Positions 10,148 to 23,708 are shown, counted from the first letter of the stretch. The stretch is DNA of 64,000 bases from Polyangium sp. 15x6 (GCF_029960785.1 NZ_JASBQE010000054.1:1-64000), one strand, 5' to 3'. Translations and numbers: made by a program. Notes: generated by a model from the letters alone, not told the origin.

Positions 10148-12076
10148 ATGACGGTCACTCCTTCTCAGGCGCCATCTACCAGCGCGCATGCGCCCTCGGC
10201 GGCGCATGCGGCGCCCGCCGCCCGCTTACCGCTTCTCCTCGGCGCGCTCGGCGTCGTCTTCGGCGACATCGGCACGAGCCCGCTTTACGCCATCAAGGAA
10301 TGCTTCAGCCCCGCGAGCGCGCACCGGGTCGACCCGACACCCGCGAACGTCCTCGGCATTCTCTCGCTCGTCTTCTGGTCTTTGATGATGGTCGTCACGG
10401 TCAAGTACCTGACGTTCATCCTGAAAGCGGACAACCAGGGCTCCGGCGGCATCCTCGCGCTGCTCGCGCTCGTCCCTGCCCGCAAGGACGGGCGCTCCGC
10501 CGCGGGCGCGCTCGTGCTCCTCGTGCTCTTCGGCGCGGCGCTTCTTTATGGCGACGGCGTCATCACCCCTGCCATTTCGGTGCTCTCCGCGATGGAGGGC
10601 CTCGAAGTCGCCACGACGTCCCTGAAGCCCGCGGTCGTCCCCTTGACCGTCGTGGTCCTCTTGACGCTCTTTTTCGTGCAGAAGCGCGGCACGGCGGGCA
10701 TCGGCAACGTGTTCGGCCCGATCACGCTGATCTGGTTCGTCACGATCGCGGCGCTCGGCGTCCGCTGGATCTGGCAGGAGCCCTCGGTGCTCGCGGCGAT
10801 CGACCCGCGCCACGCGGTCGGGTTTTTCCTGGAGCACAAGAGCCACGGCTTCTTGCTGCTCGGCGCCGTCGTCCTCTGCATCACCGGCGGGGAGGCGCTG
10901 TATGCGGACATGGGGCATTTCGGGCGCCGCCCGATTCGCACGGTCTGGTTCGCGGTCGTCTGGCCGGCGCTGCTCCTCAACTACTTCGGCCAGGGCGCTT
11001 GTCTCCTCCGGAACCCGTCCGCGGCGTCGAACCCGTTTTATGCGCTCGTCCCCTCCTGGGCCCTCTATCCGATCGTCGCCATCGCGACCGCGGCCACCAT
11101 CGTCGCCTCGCAGGCGCTCATCTCCGGGGCCTTCTCGCTCACGCAGCAGGCCGTGCAGCTCGGCTATTTCCCGCGCGTGACCATCGTCCACACGTCGAAG
11201 GAGACCGAGGGCCAGATCTTCATCCCCGAGATCAACCGCGCGCTGTGCGTCGCCTGCGTCTTCCTCGTGCTCTGGTTCCAGAACTCGACCTCGCTCGCCG
11301 CGGCGTACGGCATTGCCGTGACGGGGACGATGGGCATCACGACGGTGGTCTATTTCGTCGTCGTGACGCAGCGCTGGAACTGGCCGCTCTGGAAGGCGCT
11401 CCCGCCCGTCCTGCTCTTCCTGTGCATCGACCTCGCGTTCTTCGGCGCGAACGCCGCGAAGTTCTTCCACGGCGGCTGGTTCCCGATCGTGATGGGCGCC
11501 GGGATCTACGCGGTGATGACGACGTGGAAGACAGGGCGGCGGATCCTCGGCGAGGCCTTCAAGGCGAACGTCCTTCCGCTCGAATCGTTCCTGCGCGACG
11601 TGGAGGAGGCGAAGCCGCACCGCGTGCGGGGGACGGCCGTGTTCATGGCCTCGAACCCGCAGGGCACGCCGCCCGTGCTGCGGCACCATCTCAAGCACAA
11701 CAAGGTGCTCCACGAGCAGGTCGTGCTGCTCTCCGTGGTGAACGAGCGCGTCCCCGAGATCGCGCCCGAGGAGCGGGTGTCGGTGGTCGACATGGGCCAC
11801 GGGTTTTTCCGGGTGACGGCGCGCTACGGCTTCATGCAGACGCCGAACGTGCCGACCGTGCTCGCCCAGTGCAAGGACCACGGTCTCGTCGTGGAGCTGC
11901 GGGAGACGAGTTATTATCTCGGCCGCGAGACGCTCTTGCCGACGGGGCGATCGAGAATGATGAAGTGGCGGAAGGATCTCTTCGCGTTCATCTCGCGCAA
12001 TGCCCGGCCAGCGACGGCCTACTTCGGGCTGCCCCCGGGCAGGGTCGTCGAGCTGGGGATGCAGATCGATCTGTGA
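10148..12076 (+). CDS. kup: Kup-family low-affinity K+ transporter
   Basis: 642 residues from ATG 10,148. The Kup signature GVVFGDIGTSPLYA lies at about residues 35-48, followed by about 12 membrane helices and a soluble C-terminal domain of about 170 residues (from LRHHLKHNKVLHEQVVLL onward). It performs K+/H+ symport in the inner membrane. It is transcribed divergently from kdp across a 139-bp spacer, so a constitutive and an inducible K+ uptake system share one promoter region. Confidence 0.96.
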   Translation: MTVTPSQAPSTSAHAPSAAHAAPAARLPLLLGALGVVFGDIGTSPLYAIKECFSPASAHRVDPTPANVLGILSLVFWSLMMVVTVKYLTFILKADNQGSGGILALLALVPARKDGRSAAGALVLLVLFGAALLYGDGVITPAISVLSAMEGLEVATTSLKPAVVPLTVVVLLTLFFVQKRGTAGIGNVFGPITLIWFVTIAALGVRWIWQEPSVLAAIDPRHAVGFFLEHKSHGFLLLGAVVLCITGGEALYADMGHFGRRPIRTVWFAVVWPALLLNYFGQGACLLRNPSAASNPFYALVPSWALYPIVAIATAATIVASQALISGAFSLTQQAVQLGYFPRVTIVHTSKETEGQIFIPEINRALCVACVFLVLWFQNSTSLAAAYGIAVTGTMGITTVVYFVVVTQRWNWPLWKALPPVLLFLCIDLAFFGANAAKFFHGGWFPIVMGAGIYAVMTTWKTGRRILGEAFKANVLPLESFLRDVEEAKPHRVRGTAVFMASNPQGTPPVLRHHLKHNKVLHEQVVLLSVVNERVPEIAPEERVSVVDMGHGFFRVTARYGFMQTPNVPTVLAQCKDHGLVVELRETSYYLGRETLLPTGRSRMMKWRKDLFAFISRNARPATAYFGLPPGRVVELGMQIDL

Positions 12077-12100
12077 CGGCTGAGCATTGCACCGGCCGGT

Positions 12101-12129
12101 GGAAGGACTGCGCTCCGCGCAGTGTTTCC
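12101..12129 (+). terminator. Imperfect hairpin just after kup
   Basis: A 13-bp stem with two mismatches and a TCC loop (12,101-12,113 / 12,117-12,129) begins 24 bp after the kup stop. Its inner arm ACTGCGC/GCGCAGT is that of the dispersed repeat family, so it appears to be a degenerate, isolated copy that may serve as a terminator. There is no T tract. Confidence 0.5.
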
Positions 12130-12150
12130 AGCAGGCCGGTACCGCCCTCC

Positions 12151-12464
12151 ACACCGGTCACCCGCCCTGCCCGCCCTCCCCGCGCGCCTGTCCTGCGTGT
12201 CACCCGCTCCCGCGGACCAGGATCGCCATGTTCCACACGTGTCACCTCGCCGAGCCACACCCGCTCGGGACCGTTGGCGCGTGTCACCCGCCCTTTCCGA
12301 GCACCGGGGCGGTCTGCCACGTGTGTCCACGCAGCGACGAGCACGGATCCGCCCGCTGCCACACGTGTCACCTGCCCGACCCGAACAGCCATCACGACCG
12401 CCACGCGTGGCAGGCACCGTGCGAGCACAGGACCACCACCTGACACGTGTGGAACCCCCGAAAC
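12151..12464. repeat. 42-bp-phased degenerate tandem array with ACACGTGTCACC core
   Basis: Seven full units plus part of an eighth start at 12,151, 12,193, 12,235, 12,277, 12,319, 12,361, 12,403 and 12,445, each exactly 42 bp apart. The first 12 positions approximate ACACGTGTCACC, whose first 8 bases are palindromic; a weaker CGAGCAC recurs at offset 19-21 in units 4, 5, 7 and 8. The remaining ~25 bases differ freely. 42 bp is four helical turns and also 14 codons, so either a phased protein-binding array or decayed coding repeat is possible. No credible start codon or signal accompanies any frame. Confidence 0.8.
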
Positions 12465-12492
12465 GAGCACGAAATCGGCAATGGAAACGAGG

Positions 12493-12790
12493 AGGCGCTT
12501 CGCCGGGGCTCTGCCCCGGACCCCGCGGGGGCTGTTCGCCCCTCGACCCGAACCAGGGCAAGCCCTGGACTCGGGGTGGAAGAACTGCGCTCCGCGCAGT
12601 TCTTCCAACGGGCCCGTTGGACCGCGTTGCCAGTCAAAGGGCAGCGCGGCTGTCTCGAGTCGGCCTGGTCGATGAACTGCGCATCGCGCAGTTCATCGAC
12701 CCTGGGTCCAGCGCTTGCGCTGGTCCGGGTCCAGGGGCGGATAGCCCCATCGTTGACCAGAGGGGCCTGGGGCGACGCCCCAGCGAAACG
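12493..12790. repeat. Composite palindromic repeat, inverted X and Y units
   Basis: X unit in minus orientation (hairpin 12,578-12,606) and Y unit in plus orientation (hairpin 12,670-12,698) face each other across a 63-bp spacer. The X stem is GGAAGAACTGCGC with loop TCC; the Y stem is CGATGAACTGCGC with loop ATC. Outside each lie the CCAGG/CCAGCGC hairpin, the GGGGC...GCCCC hairpin and the terminal G/C hairpin. The spacer shares GTTGGACCGCGTTGCC and GGCAGCGCGGCTGTC-type words with the copies at 24.7 and 52.7 kb. Confidence 0.92.
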
Positions 12791-13039
12791 GCTCCATCAA
12801 GGGCCCCATCCGCCTCCGGGGCAAGACCCACGAGATCCCGCCCCCTCTGACCACGGATCGCCCCCGTTGGCGCGCTTCGCACGTACCCGTCAAGAAGTGG
12901 TACGCTCGAAGCAACCAAGAGCAGGAAGAGGTCTCACGTGTTCACGCACCAGCGAAAGCCGCAACGAGTCACGACGCATCCTCCTGGTTCGAAGGCTGCG
13001 TCGCAGCGTCTGGTGCAGTCGCCGCCCGTGAATTTGATC

Positions 13040-13474
13040 ATGCGCACGTGGCGGCAACGGCAATGGGGGCACTACCTGGGGGTGCTGATGAGCCTCTTTG
13101 GTGTGGGATGCGGGGGCAGCACACAGGACGCGCGGGTACTCGAGTGGGTGCATGCGCAGAGCGTCGCGACCGAATCCACGCAAGGGATTTCCCTCCCGGG
13201 TGATCTTGCCGGGGCGAGCGCGGATGCCCAGGTGCACGTGGCGCGGCTCGCCGATGGGCGCACTTGCATCCTCCTCAAGAAGTCAATCGGATGGAAAAGC
13301 AACTTCGAGGGAGTGCTCCTATGTGACGCCCCCCTGCTCCCTGCCGAGGTCGTAACGGCGCCGCCCGCTCCACGCGCCTACGTGAGCCTACCCGGGCACG
13401 CGGTGTTCGAGGAGCTTTATGTGCGAACCCAGCGCGACAACCGCACCTTCGACGTGTACTTCGATCTGAACTGA
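13040..13474 (+). CDS. Hypothetical lipoprotein
   Basis: 144 residues from ATG 13,040, chosen because it begins a basic N-terminus and hydrophobic helix ending in a lipobox (FGVGC, Cys at about residue 24); the in-frame upstream ATG at 12,938 would bury the signal. The mature part contains no recognised domain; it has a predicted beta-rich stretch with two Cys (TCILL and LLCDAP) and the end FDVYFDLN. It follows the repeat cluster with no clear partner, and the next gene starts 45 bp later on the same strand. Function unknown. Confidence 0.65.
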   Translation: MRTWRQRQWGHYLGVLMSLFGVGCGGSTQDARVLEWVHAQSVATESTQGISLPGDLAGASADAQVHVARLADGRTCILLKKSIGWKSNFEGVLLCDAPLLPAEVVTAPPAPRAYVSLPGHAVFEELYVRTQRDNRTFDVYFDLN

Positions 13475-13518
13475 CCCTACCGCTGCCGCGCCCGCGCCCC
13501 GAAATTCCGGTTTGCCCT

Positions 13519-13863
13519 ATGCGCCGCCCGTTCGTCCTCGCCTCTCTTTACGTCGCCGCGCTCGTATCCACCTCGCCATCATGGGCGGCGGAAGAGGCGG
13601 GGGCCGCGCAGACGAGCGCTCCCGCTGCGCTTCATACGCCGCCTCCAGAGGCGCCCGTCGATACCCCCGTCCCGCTTCATGTCGAGCTCCCCGAGGGAGA
13701 AGAGGCGCAGGCCGCTGTCGTCTTGTACAAACCCTTTGGAAACAGGCGCGACTCTCGGATCGACATGAGGAGGATGGGGCGGGGCTTCGGCGCGTTGATA
13801 CCATGTGAAGAAGTCACGACCACCGGGCCCATTTCCTATCGCTGTTCGCGCCGAGGTGCTTGA
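13519..13863 (+). pseudogene. Truncated secreted protein gene
   Basis: 114 codons with a signal peptide (cleavage near SWAAEE), a Pro/Ala-rich linker and a beta-rich segment containing YKPFG...R...M.RMGRGFGALIPCEEV and TTGPISY. That pattern (KPFG, then IPC, then G.I.Y) is one I associate with longer myxobacterial secreted proteins that continue well beyond it, so the ORF looks cut off after ISY near 13,840. Its last 50 bases overlap the 3' end of the oppositely oriented protease gene, which is also incomplete, suggesting both were severed at one deletion junction. Confidence 0.5.
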
Positions 13864-15024
13864 GCAGCGTCGTGTCCGCGCCCATCGCCTGCGTGAACGA
13901 GTCGCGACGAGCCTCGCTCGGGAAATCGATCACGAGCTCGCCGAGAGCGTACACGAGCGCGGGCTCATTGCCGTTTTTTTGCTCCGCGCTCCCGGCCTTG
14001 CAGCCACACTCGGAAGGCTGCACCCGAGCGCCCCCGAGCGCGGTGCCGGCCGCCCGCGCGGCGCCGCCGGTGATGTCGCCTTCATTCGGATTTTCTTGCT
14101 GGAAATCGTGCATCGGTTGTTCTCCTGCGTGATCCATCAACGACATTCGCGCCCGGGAGACGTCGATGACGCCCGCCAGGTATTTTTCACAATGCGCCTC
14201 TCCGCCGAGGCTGCGCGGAATACACGGCCGAGCGCTCCGTAACAGGGCCGCGCGAACGGCCTGCGCGTCCACGCGTCCTCCGTGCTTCCATTGCAGGCTC
14301 ATGAAGAGCGCCGCGATCCCGGCGGCGAGGGGGGAGGCGTAACTCGTGCCGGTCCGCGCGACCGTCCCTCCTCCGGGCGCGGCGCCGACGATGTGTTCAC
14401 CGGGGACGAGGATCCCCTGTGATCGATAGGCGCTCCCCCAATGGCTCGCCTCCATGGGGGGCCCGCCCTCGCGCAGTGCGCCTACGGCGAGCACGTCGGG
14501 CAACGCGGCTGGCACATGCTGGCAAGCGCAGCCATCATTGCCCGCGGCCGCGATCACGAGGACGTTGTTCTCGACGCAATCGCGAATCGCCTTGGCGAGC
14601 AGAGGATCGGCCTCACCGGCCCCCCAGGAGGCGAGCTCCCCCCCGCTGATGTTGATGATGTTGGCGCCGTGGGCGAGCGCCTGGCCGATGAGCGGGCCAG
14701 ATCGATTTGCGAGCACGGAGCGCTGCCTCCATTCGCTTCCGACCCGAAAACGGGGACGACGAGCCCTCGGCACTTCGGAGCGATGCCTCGCAACGGGCCG
14801 TCGTGCTGGCCGAAGATCAGGCTTGCGACGTGCGTGCCATGGTTCGACGCTTCGACGTCTTTGGCGCTCGAGGATCGACCCGGGACGGTGAGGAGAGCGC
14901 CATCGAAACAAGGATGGCGGGTATCGACGTCTCCATCGAGGACGGCGACACACACGCGGGGATCGCCGAGGCTTTGCTCCCAAAGCGCTTCGACGTCGGA
15001 CCAGAATCGACGGAGGAAGGTCAT
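13814..15024 (-). pseudogene. PatA/PatG-like S8 subtilisin, frameshifted and 3'-truncated
   Basis: Reading from ATG 15,024, the first frame gives LWEQSLGDPRVCVAVLDG (catalytic Asp), RHPCF, and NHGTHVASL (catalytic His), as in cyanobactin-type maturation proteases. Near 14,690, after SQIDLAR, homology jumps to another frame: IGQALAHGANIINISGG, oxyanion-hole AAAGNDG and catalytic GTSYASPLAAG. One missing base explains the jump. Downstream, VYALGELVIDFPSEARRDSF matches the start of a PatG-type C-terminal domain that then stops early near 13,830. It lies 314 bp downstream of the big kinase gene on the same strand. As read it cannot give a full-length enzyme. Confidence 0.75.
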
Positions 15025-15221
15025 CGGCCGGCGTACATCTCACGCAGGGGGCGTCTCGCACGCGGTGCACGATGTGTACCAGCCACATGAGATCGCTCCT
15101 GCGCGCGCGAGCGCCGGAGAGCCGGGAGCGGTTCGAATTGTACCGACGGCTCCAGGCATTAGGTGATGCCAGGAGGAGGAGTCGTGCGAGCCTCGTGCGT
15201 GTCCGTGTACGCTGACCTGTA

Positions 15222-15255
15222 CCTGTAACAGGACCTGTACAGGACCTGTTACAGG
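15222..15255. promoter_or_regulatory. 34-bp near-perfect palindrome built from CCTGT/ACAGG blocks
   Basis: Three inverted blocks follow each other: CCTGTAACAGG, CCTGTACAGG and CCTGTTACAGG, and the whole is itself a palindrome centred on CTGTACAG, with a further CCTGTA immediately upstream. It sits between the kinase gene (ends 15,338) and the protease gene (starts 15,024), both on the minus strand. It could be an operator for multimeric regulator binding upstream of the protease, or a hairpin terminator for the kinase. No T tract follows. Confidence 0.6.
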
Positions 15256-15337
15256 CGTCGTCAGGCGGGGGCTCGGGGTGATGCAATGCCCGGGGGGCTC
15301 TCCGCGCTCGTCCCGCCGCTCGCAGACGGCTTCCGCG

Positions 15338-20077
<4,740 letters not shown>

Positions 20078-20269
20078 ATGGCACCGGCTCGATGAACACG
20101 ACCACGGATGGCATCGGTCGAAATAGCTGCAACGGTGTCGCACGCGCAAGGCGTTCTTCGCGCCCGTTCTCTTCTCCCGAGGCCGAAATTTCGGCCCTCA
20201 GCGTCAGCGTTCCCATCCTCGAACTCGTCATCGCGTATCTTCTTCCGCTCTCATCGCCCGAGATGGGCA

Positions 20270-20395
20270 GGGGCGCTCGCCGGTCTTGCCTCGGCCTGCT
20301 CGATGAACTGCGCATCGCGCAGTTCATCGACGCTGAGTCCAGCGCTTGCGCTGGTCCGGGTCCAGGGGCGGATAGCCCCGGTGGGGCGGTGGACG
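20270..20395 (+). repeat. Dispersed palindromic repeat, single Y unit
   Basis: Perfect hairpin 20,301-20,329 (CGATGAACTGCGC, loop ATC), then CCAGCGC-TT-GCGCTGG and GGGGC-GGATA-GCCCC hairpins. About 30 bp of the usual inner spacer (TTGCCTCGGCCTG) precede it, but the partner X unit is absent. The unit ends directly against the remnant gene at 20,383. Confidence 0.88.
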
Positions 20396-20685
20396 CCGCA
20401 GGCAATGTCGTGCTCGGGGCCGGGAGACGTCTTCGTCGTGAAGCTCGACCCCGACGGTGACCACCTCTGGAGCAAGCACTTCGGCGGCAACCAGTATCAG
20501 AGGGGCAACGACGTCGCGATCGATGGGGAAAGGAACATCCTGCTCACAGGGCAGATGAACGGCGTGGTCGATTTCGGGGGCGGCCCGCTCACCGCCATGG
20601 CCAACGGGGACCTCTTCGTGGTCAAGCTGGATTCTCATGGCAATCACCTGTGGAGCAAGCGAAGCGGTGATGGATCGAGGTTCCG
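20383..20685 (+). pseudogene. Remnant of an SBBP-type beta-propeller protein gene
   Basis: Two frames together read VDAAGNVVLG, then (after a frame change near 20,420) GDVFVVKLDPDGDHLWSK, GNDVAIDGERNILLTG, VDFGGGPLT and DLFVVKLDSHGNHLWSK. This is the alternating 'VKLD..G...W' and 'vD..GN....G' pattern of SBBP beta-propeller repeats common in myxobacterial secreted proteins. There is no start, signal peptide or end, and homology dissolves near 20,685 into Arg/Gly-rich sequence. The remaining bases to 20,916 show nothing recognisable. Confidence 0.6.
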
Positions 20686-20916
20686 AGGGCGGAATGGGCG
20701 ATCCACGGCGGGGTGGATCGGGCGGAGGAGAGGGCCGCGGGCGGGTCACGGCGGCGTGAGGCGGAGGCGGGAGGCGAGGGAAGGCGGTTCGCGGGGACGG
20801 GGAAGGGGAGGAGGCGAGGGGGAAAGCGAGATCGAGACGGCGTGGGATGGCGGTGGGCGAGGCCGGACGCTGTGGGAAACGAGGCCGCTTGCCGCCTCCG
20901 CTTCCGCTTCTGCTGT

Positions 20917-23274
20917 TCAGCGCGGGCGGCGCCGGGCCCTTCGGCCGAGGCCCAGGCCCAGGAGTGAAAACGCGAGCAGCAAGGCCGGGCTCGCGCTGGC
21001 CGCGCCGATACGGCAGCCGCAGCCGGCCGGATCCGACGAGGCGCCGCCCGACGAGCCGCTCCCGCCGTTGCCGGAAGGTCCACACCCGTCATTGGCGGGA
21101 TCGAACGTGCCGCTCTTGCAATCGTCGCATTCATCCATGTCGGAGTCGCCGCATTGCGCGGGGTCGTTCGGCGAAGGATCGGTCTCGTCGGGCACGCCGT
21201 CGGCGTCGGTGTCGAGGAGCACGCGGATCGCGACGTTCATCGTGCTCGAAAGGGTCGACACGCCGACCCTGTAGCGGATGTCCAGATTGAGCACGTGTTC
21301 GCCGAACTGGGTGAACTTCAGGGTCGCATCGCGTGAGCCCGACGCCGCGGGATCATTCGGCTGCGAGATCGTGCCGCTGACGGCGCCGAGCTCCCAGCTC
21401 CCGCCCTCGGCCGAGACGGTGCCCATCTTGGCGTCGACGACCTCGAGGCCGCTCGCGGCATTGAGCGCGCGGAGGACCGCGTCGAGCGCCGGCCCGCTCC
21501 CCTCGTTTTTGTAATCGACCACGTAGCCGCGCTCGATGGGCAGGCTCTTCGCCGCCACGACGAGCTCGCCGGTGAGCGATAGGCCCATGCGCGGTTGCCC
21601 GCTTTCGCTCGTGCAATCCGCCTCGAAGAGGGCATTCAAGAAGAGGCGCTGCCCCGCCTTCCCGGTATAGGAATGGCCGCCCAGGTAGCTCACCTTGCCG
21701 CCGCACGACTCTTCCGGGTTGAAGTTCTTCGGCTCCGGGTTGAAGCTCTTCTGTGGCGCCTTGTCGCCCGTGAACTTGGGAGGCGGCGGCGGTGGATCGA
21801 CGTCACACGTCCCGTCCATGTACCCGGACATCCAGACGTCCTCCTTGCCGGGCCCGTCCGTGGCCGTGATGAACGTCACGTCGCGATCGTTCTTGTACGT
21901 GGTCCCGAGATACGTGCTCAGGTTATAGGCCGGCTCGCTTCCGCCCTCTGGCGAGAAGAAGCCGTCGAATTGCATGTACGGCACATCGGGGCGCAGCACC
22001 TTGAAGGGGCTCGGCGAGGCCGCGATGAGGAAGCCGGCGCCTCTCTCCTTGACGTCGTTCGGCAGGCAGCAGTCCTTGCCGGGGCCGCAGCCATCGACCA
22101 CGCACTGGAAGTCGCCCTCGTCGGGGCCGGGGTTGCAGGGGCAGGGGGGCGGATTTCCGGTCGTCGTGAGGAAATGGCCCATGCGTCCGGGATCGTCGAG
22201 ATAGGGCCACGCCGGGTTGGGCACCGCATTCTCGTACGCGTTGACCGCCTGGCACTCGGCGAAGAAATGGGTCGGGTACTGGAGGAACGAGCGGACCTCG
22301 GCGACGACCTCATGGCCGTGGTAGGTAATGGGCTCGCCGGCGCATTCCTCCGGCGTCGCCGGGCAGTTCCCGCCGCCGCATTCCACGAGCTCCCGGTCGG
22401 CCACGTTCCAGTGCATGCTCATGATCTGGCAGTAGGCCGGCAGGCCCTCGGGCGTGAAGAGGGCGCCATTCTTGTGGTTCTGGTTCGGCGCATCGCAGGT
22501 GCCCATGTTCCCCATGATGCTGGGCACGGTGAGCAAGTCCGGGTTCGCCGTGCCGGGGCCGCAGGTGCCCGCGCCGCACTTGGCCGCCGGGAACTCCGCC
22601 CCATTCGATTGCTTGATCCCGGCGGCCCGCAGATACGCCGTCGCGATGTCCTCGTTGCCGTCGGCGAAGACGGCGATGGTCGGCGCGGCGAGCAGCTCCT
22701 TCTTGGAATCGGCGGTGAAGGGCGCGGTCGCCTCGTGGACCGTCACGACCTGGAACGTGGCGCGGTCCGCCCATGGGTTCTGGGCCCACAGGCTTTGATC
22801 GTTCCAGGCGTTGACGATCTCGAGCGCCTTGTCGCGGTAGGGCGCGTCGACGACGAACGGCCCGCCGCGGTAGCCGTGGTTCTTGATCATGGCGCCTTTC
22901 ACGGGATTGCCCCAGACCACCTGGGCGCCCGCGAAGAAGTCGGGGCTCGCCGTGGGGTACGGGCATTTCACCCCCGAGCCCTCCTCCGCGCAGTCCCATG
23001 CGCACAGGTCGCCGGCGGTGTTGCAAGCGGCGCCGTGCCAGACCTTGTCGGGCTCGATCACCCAATGAACGGGCACGCCCTCGCGGAGGAGGTGAAAGAG
23101 CAGCCCGTAGGACTGGTACATCCCCTCGGCTTGGTAGGCCTGATCCATGGGGATGATCAGGCTCCCGGCGGGGAAGGTCCGCTCCTCCGCGCGAGCTTCG
23201 CGCGCGGCGACGGTGGTGAACGCCAGCGCGGGGAAGAGTGCAATCCCCGAGAACAAGAGTTTGCTGAGCTTCAT
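20917..23274 (-). CDS. Large secreted MYXO-CTERM surface protein
   Basis: 785 residues from ATG 23,274 (MKLSKLL begins a clean signal peptide, cleavage near AREARAEE). The N-terminal half contains IIPMDQAYQ and a Rossmann-like FVVDAPYRD segment; the middle is Cys-rich (CPCNPGPDEGDFQC, PGKDCCLP); then a Pro-rich linker, beta-rich domains, a thrombospondin-type-3 Ca2+-binding-like block (DTDADGVPDETDPSPND), a Gly/Ser linker, and a MYXO-CTERM signal (GCGC, hydrophobic helix, GRRARRRPR). From family knowledge such tails are processed and sorted at the envelope. Exact role unknown. Confidence 0.85.
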   Translation of the reverse strand: MKLSKLLFSGIALFPALAFTTVAAREARAEERTFPAGSLIIPMDQAYQAEGMYQSYGLLFHLLREGVPVHWVIEPDKVWHGAACNTAGDLCAWDCAEEGSGVKCPYPTASPDFFAGAQVVWGNPVKGAMIKNHGYRGGPFVVDAPYRDKALEIVNAWNDQSLWAQNPWADRATFQVVTVHEATAPFTADSKKELLAAPTIAVFADGNEDIATAYLRAAGIKQSNGAEFPAAKCGAGTCGPGTANPDLLTVPSIMGNMGTCDAPNQNHKNGALFTPEGLPAYCQIMSMHWNVADRELVECGGGNCPATPEECAGEPITYHGHEVVAEVRSFLQYPTHFFAECQAVNAYENAVPNPAWPYLDDPGRMGHFLTTTGNPPPCPCNPGPDEGDFQCVVDGCGPGKDCCLPNDVKERGAGFLIAASPSPFKVLRPDVPYMQFDGFFSPEGGSEPAYNLSTYLGTTYKNDRDVTFITATDGPGKEDVWMSGYMDGTCDVDPPPPPPKFTGDKAPQKSFNPEPKNFNPEESCGGKVSYLGGHSYTGKAGQRLFLNALFEADCTSESGQPRMGLSLTGELVVAAKSLPIERGYVVDYKNEGSGPALDAVLRALNAASGLEVVDAKMGTVSAEGGSWELGAVSGTISQPNDPAASGSRDATLKFTQFGEHVLNLDIRYRVGVSTLSSTMNVAIRVLLDTDADGVPDETDPSPNDPAQCGDSDMDECDDCKSGTFDPANDGCGPSGNGGSGSSGGASSDPAGCGCRIGAASASPALLLAFSLLGLGLGRRARRRPR

Positions 23275-23363
23275 GCGTGCCTCCTCCAGCATGGGCCTGT
23301 GCGTTCGATGCGGCGCGGCGCGCCCCTCTGGGCACGAACGACCTCGTCCCGCAAAGGCAATTC

Positions 23364-23708
23364 TCACTTGTACCGGCACGTCTTGTGCCCGCTTTTATCT
23401 TCGCAGATGAAGTCCGTGGGACAATCGCGGTCGTCCGCACATTCATTGAAGCAGCGTTTTCCGTCTCGGTCGATGCAAAAGAAACCGCTCGGGCAATCCT
23501 GATCACTCTCGCACGTTGGGCTGCACCATCCCTCGGGAGAGCACTTTCCCCCTGTGCAGCATGAGTTCTGCAGTCCGCCACAATCATTGTCGTTGTTGCA
23601 CGTCGCACCGAACGGAACGCCGTTGAAGTCGGTGATCGGGCGCTCGCCATCGTTGCCGCAGCCGAAAACGAGGGCTGCGAGCATGACAAACCATGCTGTA
23701 CGCGTCAT
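23364..23708 (-). CDS. Cysteine-rich lipoprotein with disulphide repeats
   Basis: 114 residues from ATG 23,708. Signal with lipobox (ALVFGC, Cys about residue 17), then about 16 cysteines in CxxDxDC-type modules: CNNDNDC, CESDQDCPSGFFC and CADDRDCPTDFIC. These resemble EB/Dickkopf-like disulphide modules found in many myxobacterial surface proteins. It ends 89 bp upstream of the MYXO-CTERM protein start on the same strand, so the two may be co-transcribed. It is similar in style to the protein at 137-427. Confidence 0.8.
   Translation of the reverse strand: MTRTAWFVMLAALVFGCGNDGERPITDFNGVPFGATCNNDNDCGGLQNSCCTGGKCSPEGWCSPTCESDQDCPSGFFCIDRDGKRCFNECADDRDCPTDFICEDKSGHKTCRYK

Noticed and set aside
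12087-12443. 118-residue Cys/His-rich ORF with two CxxCH motifs (possible multiheme cytochrome)
   Set aside because: It begins in the kup terminator hairpin, has no signal peptide or ribosome site, only two true CxxCH, and its periodicity is that of the 42-bp array in all frames.
12151-12464. CRISPR-like array
   Set aside because: Period is a constant 42 bp but the repeated core is only about 12 bp and degenerate in every unit, and no cas genes are in the window.
14680-14700. Programmed frameshift in the subtilisin gene
   Set aside because: No slippery heptamer or downstream pseudoknot is evident, and the gene is also truncated at its 3' end.
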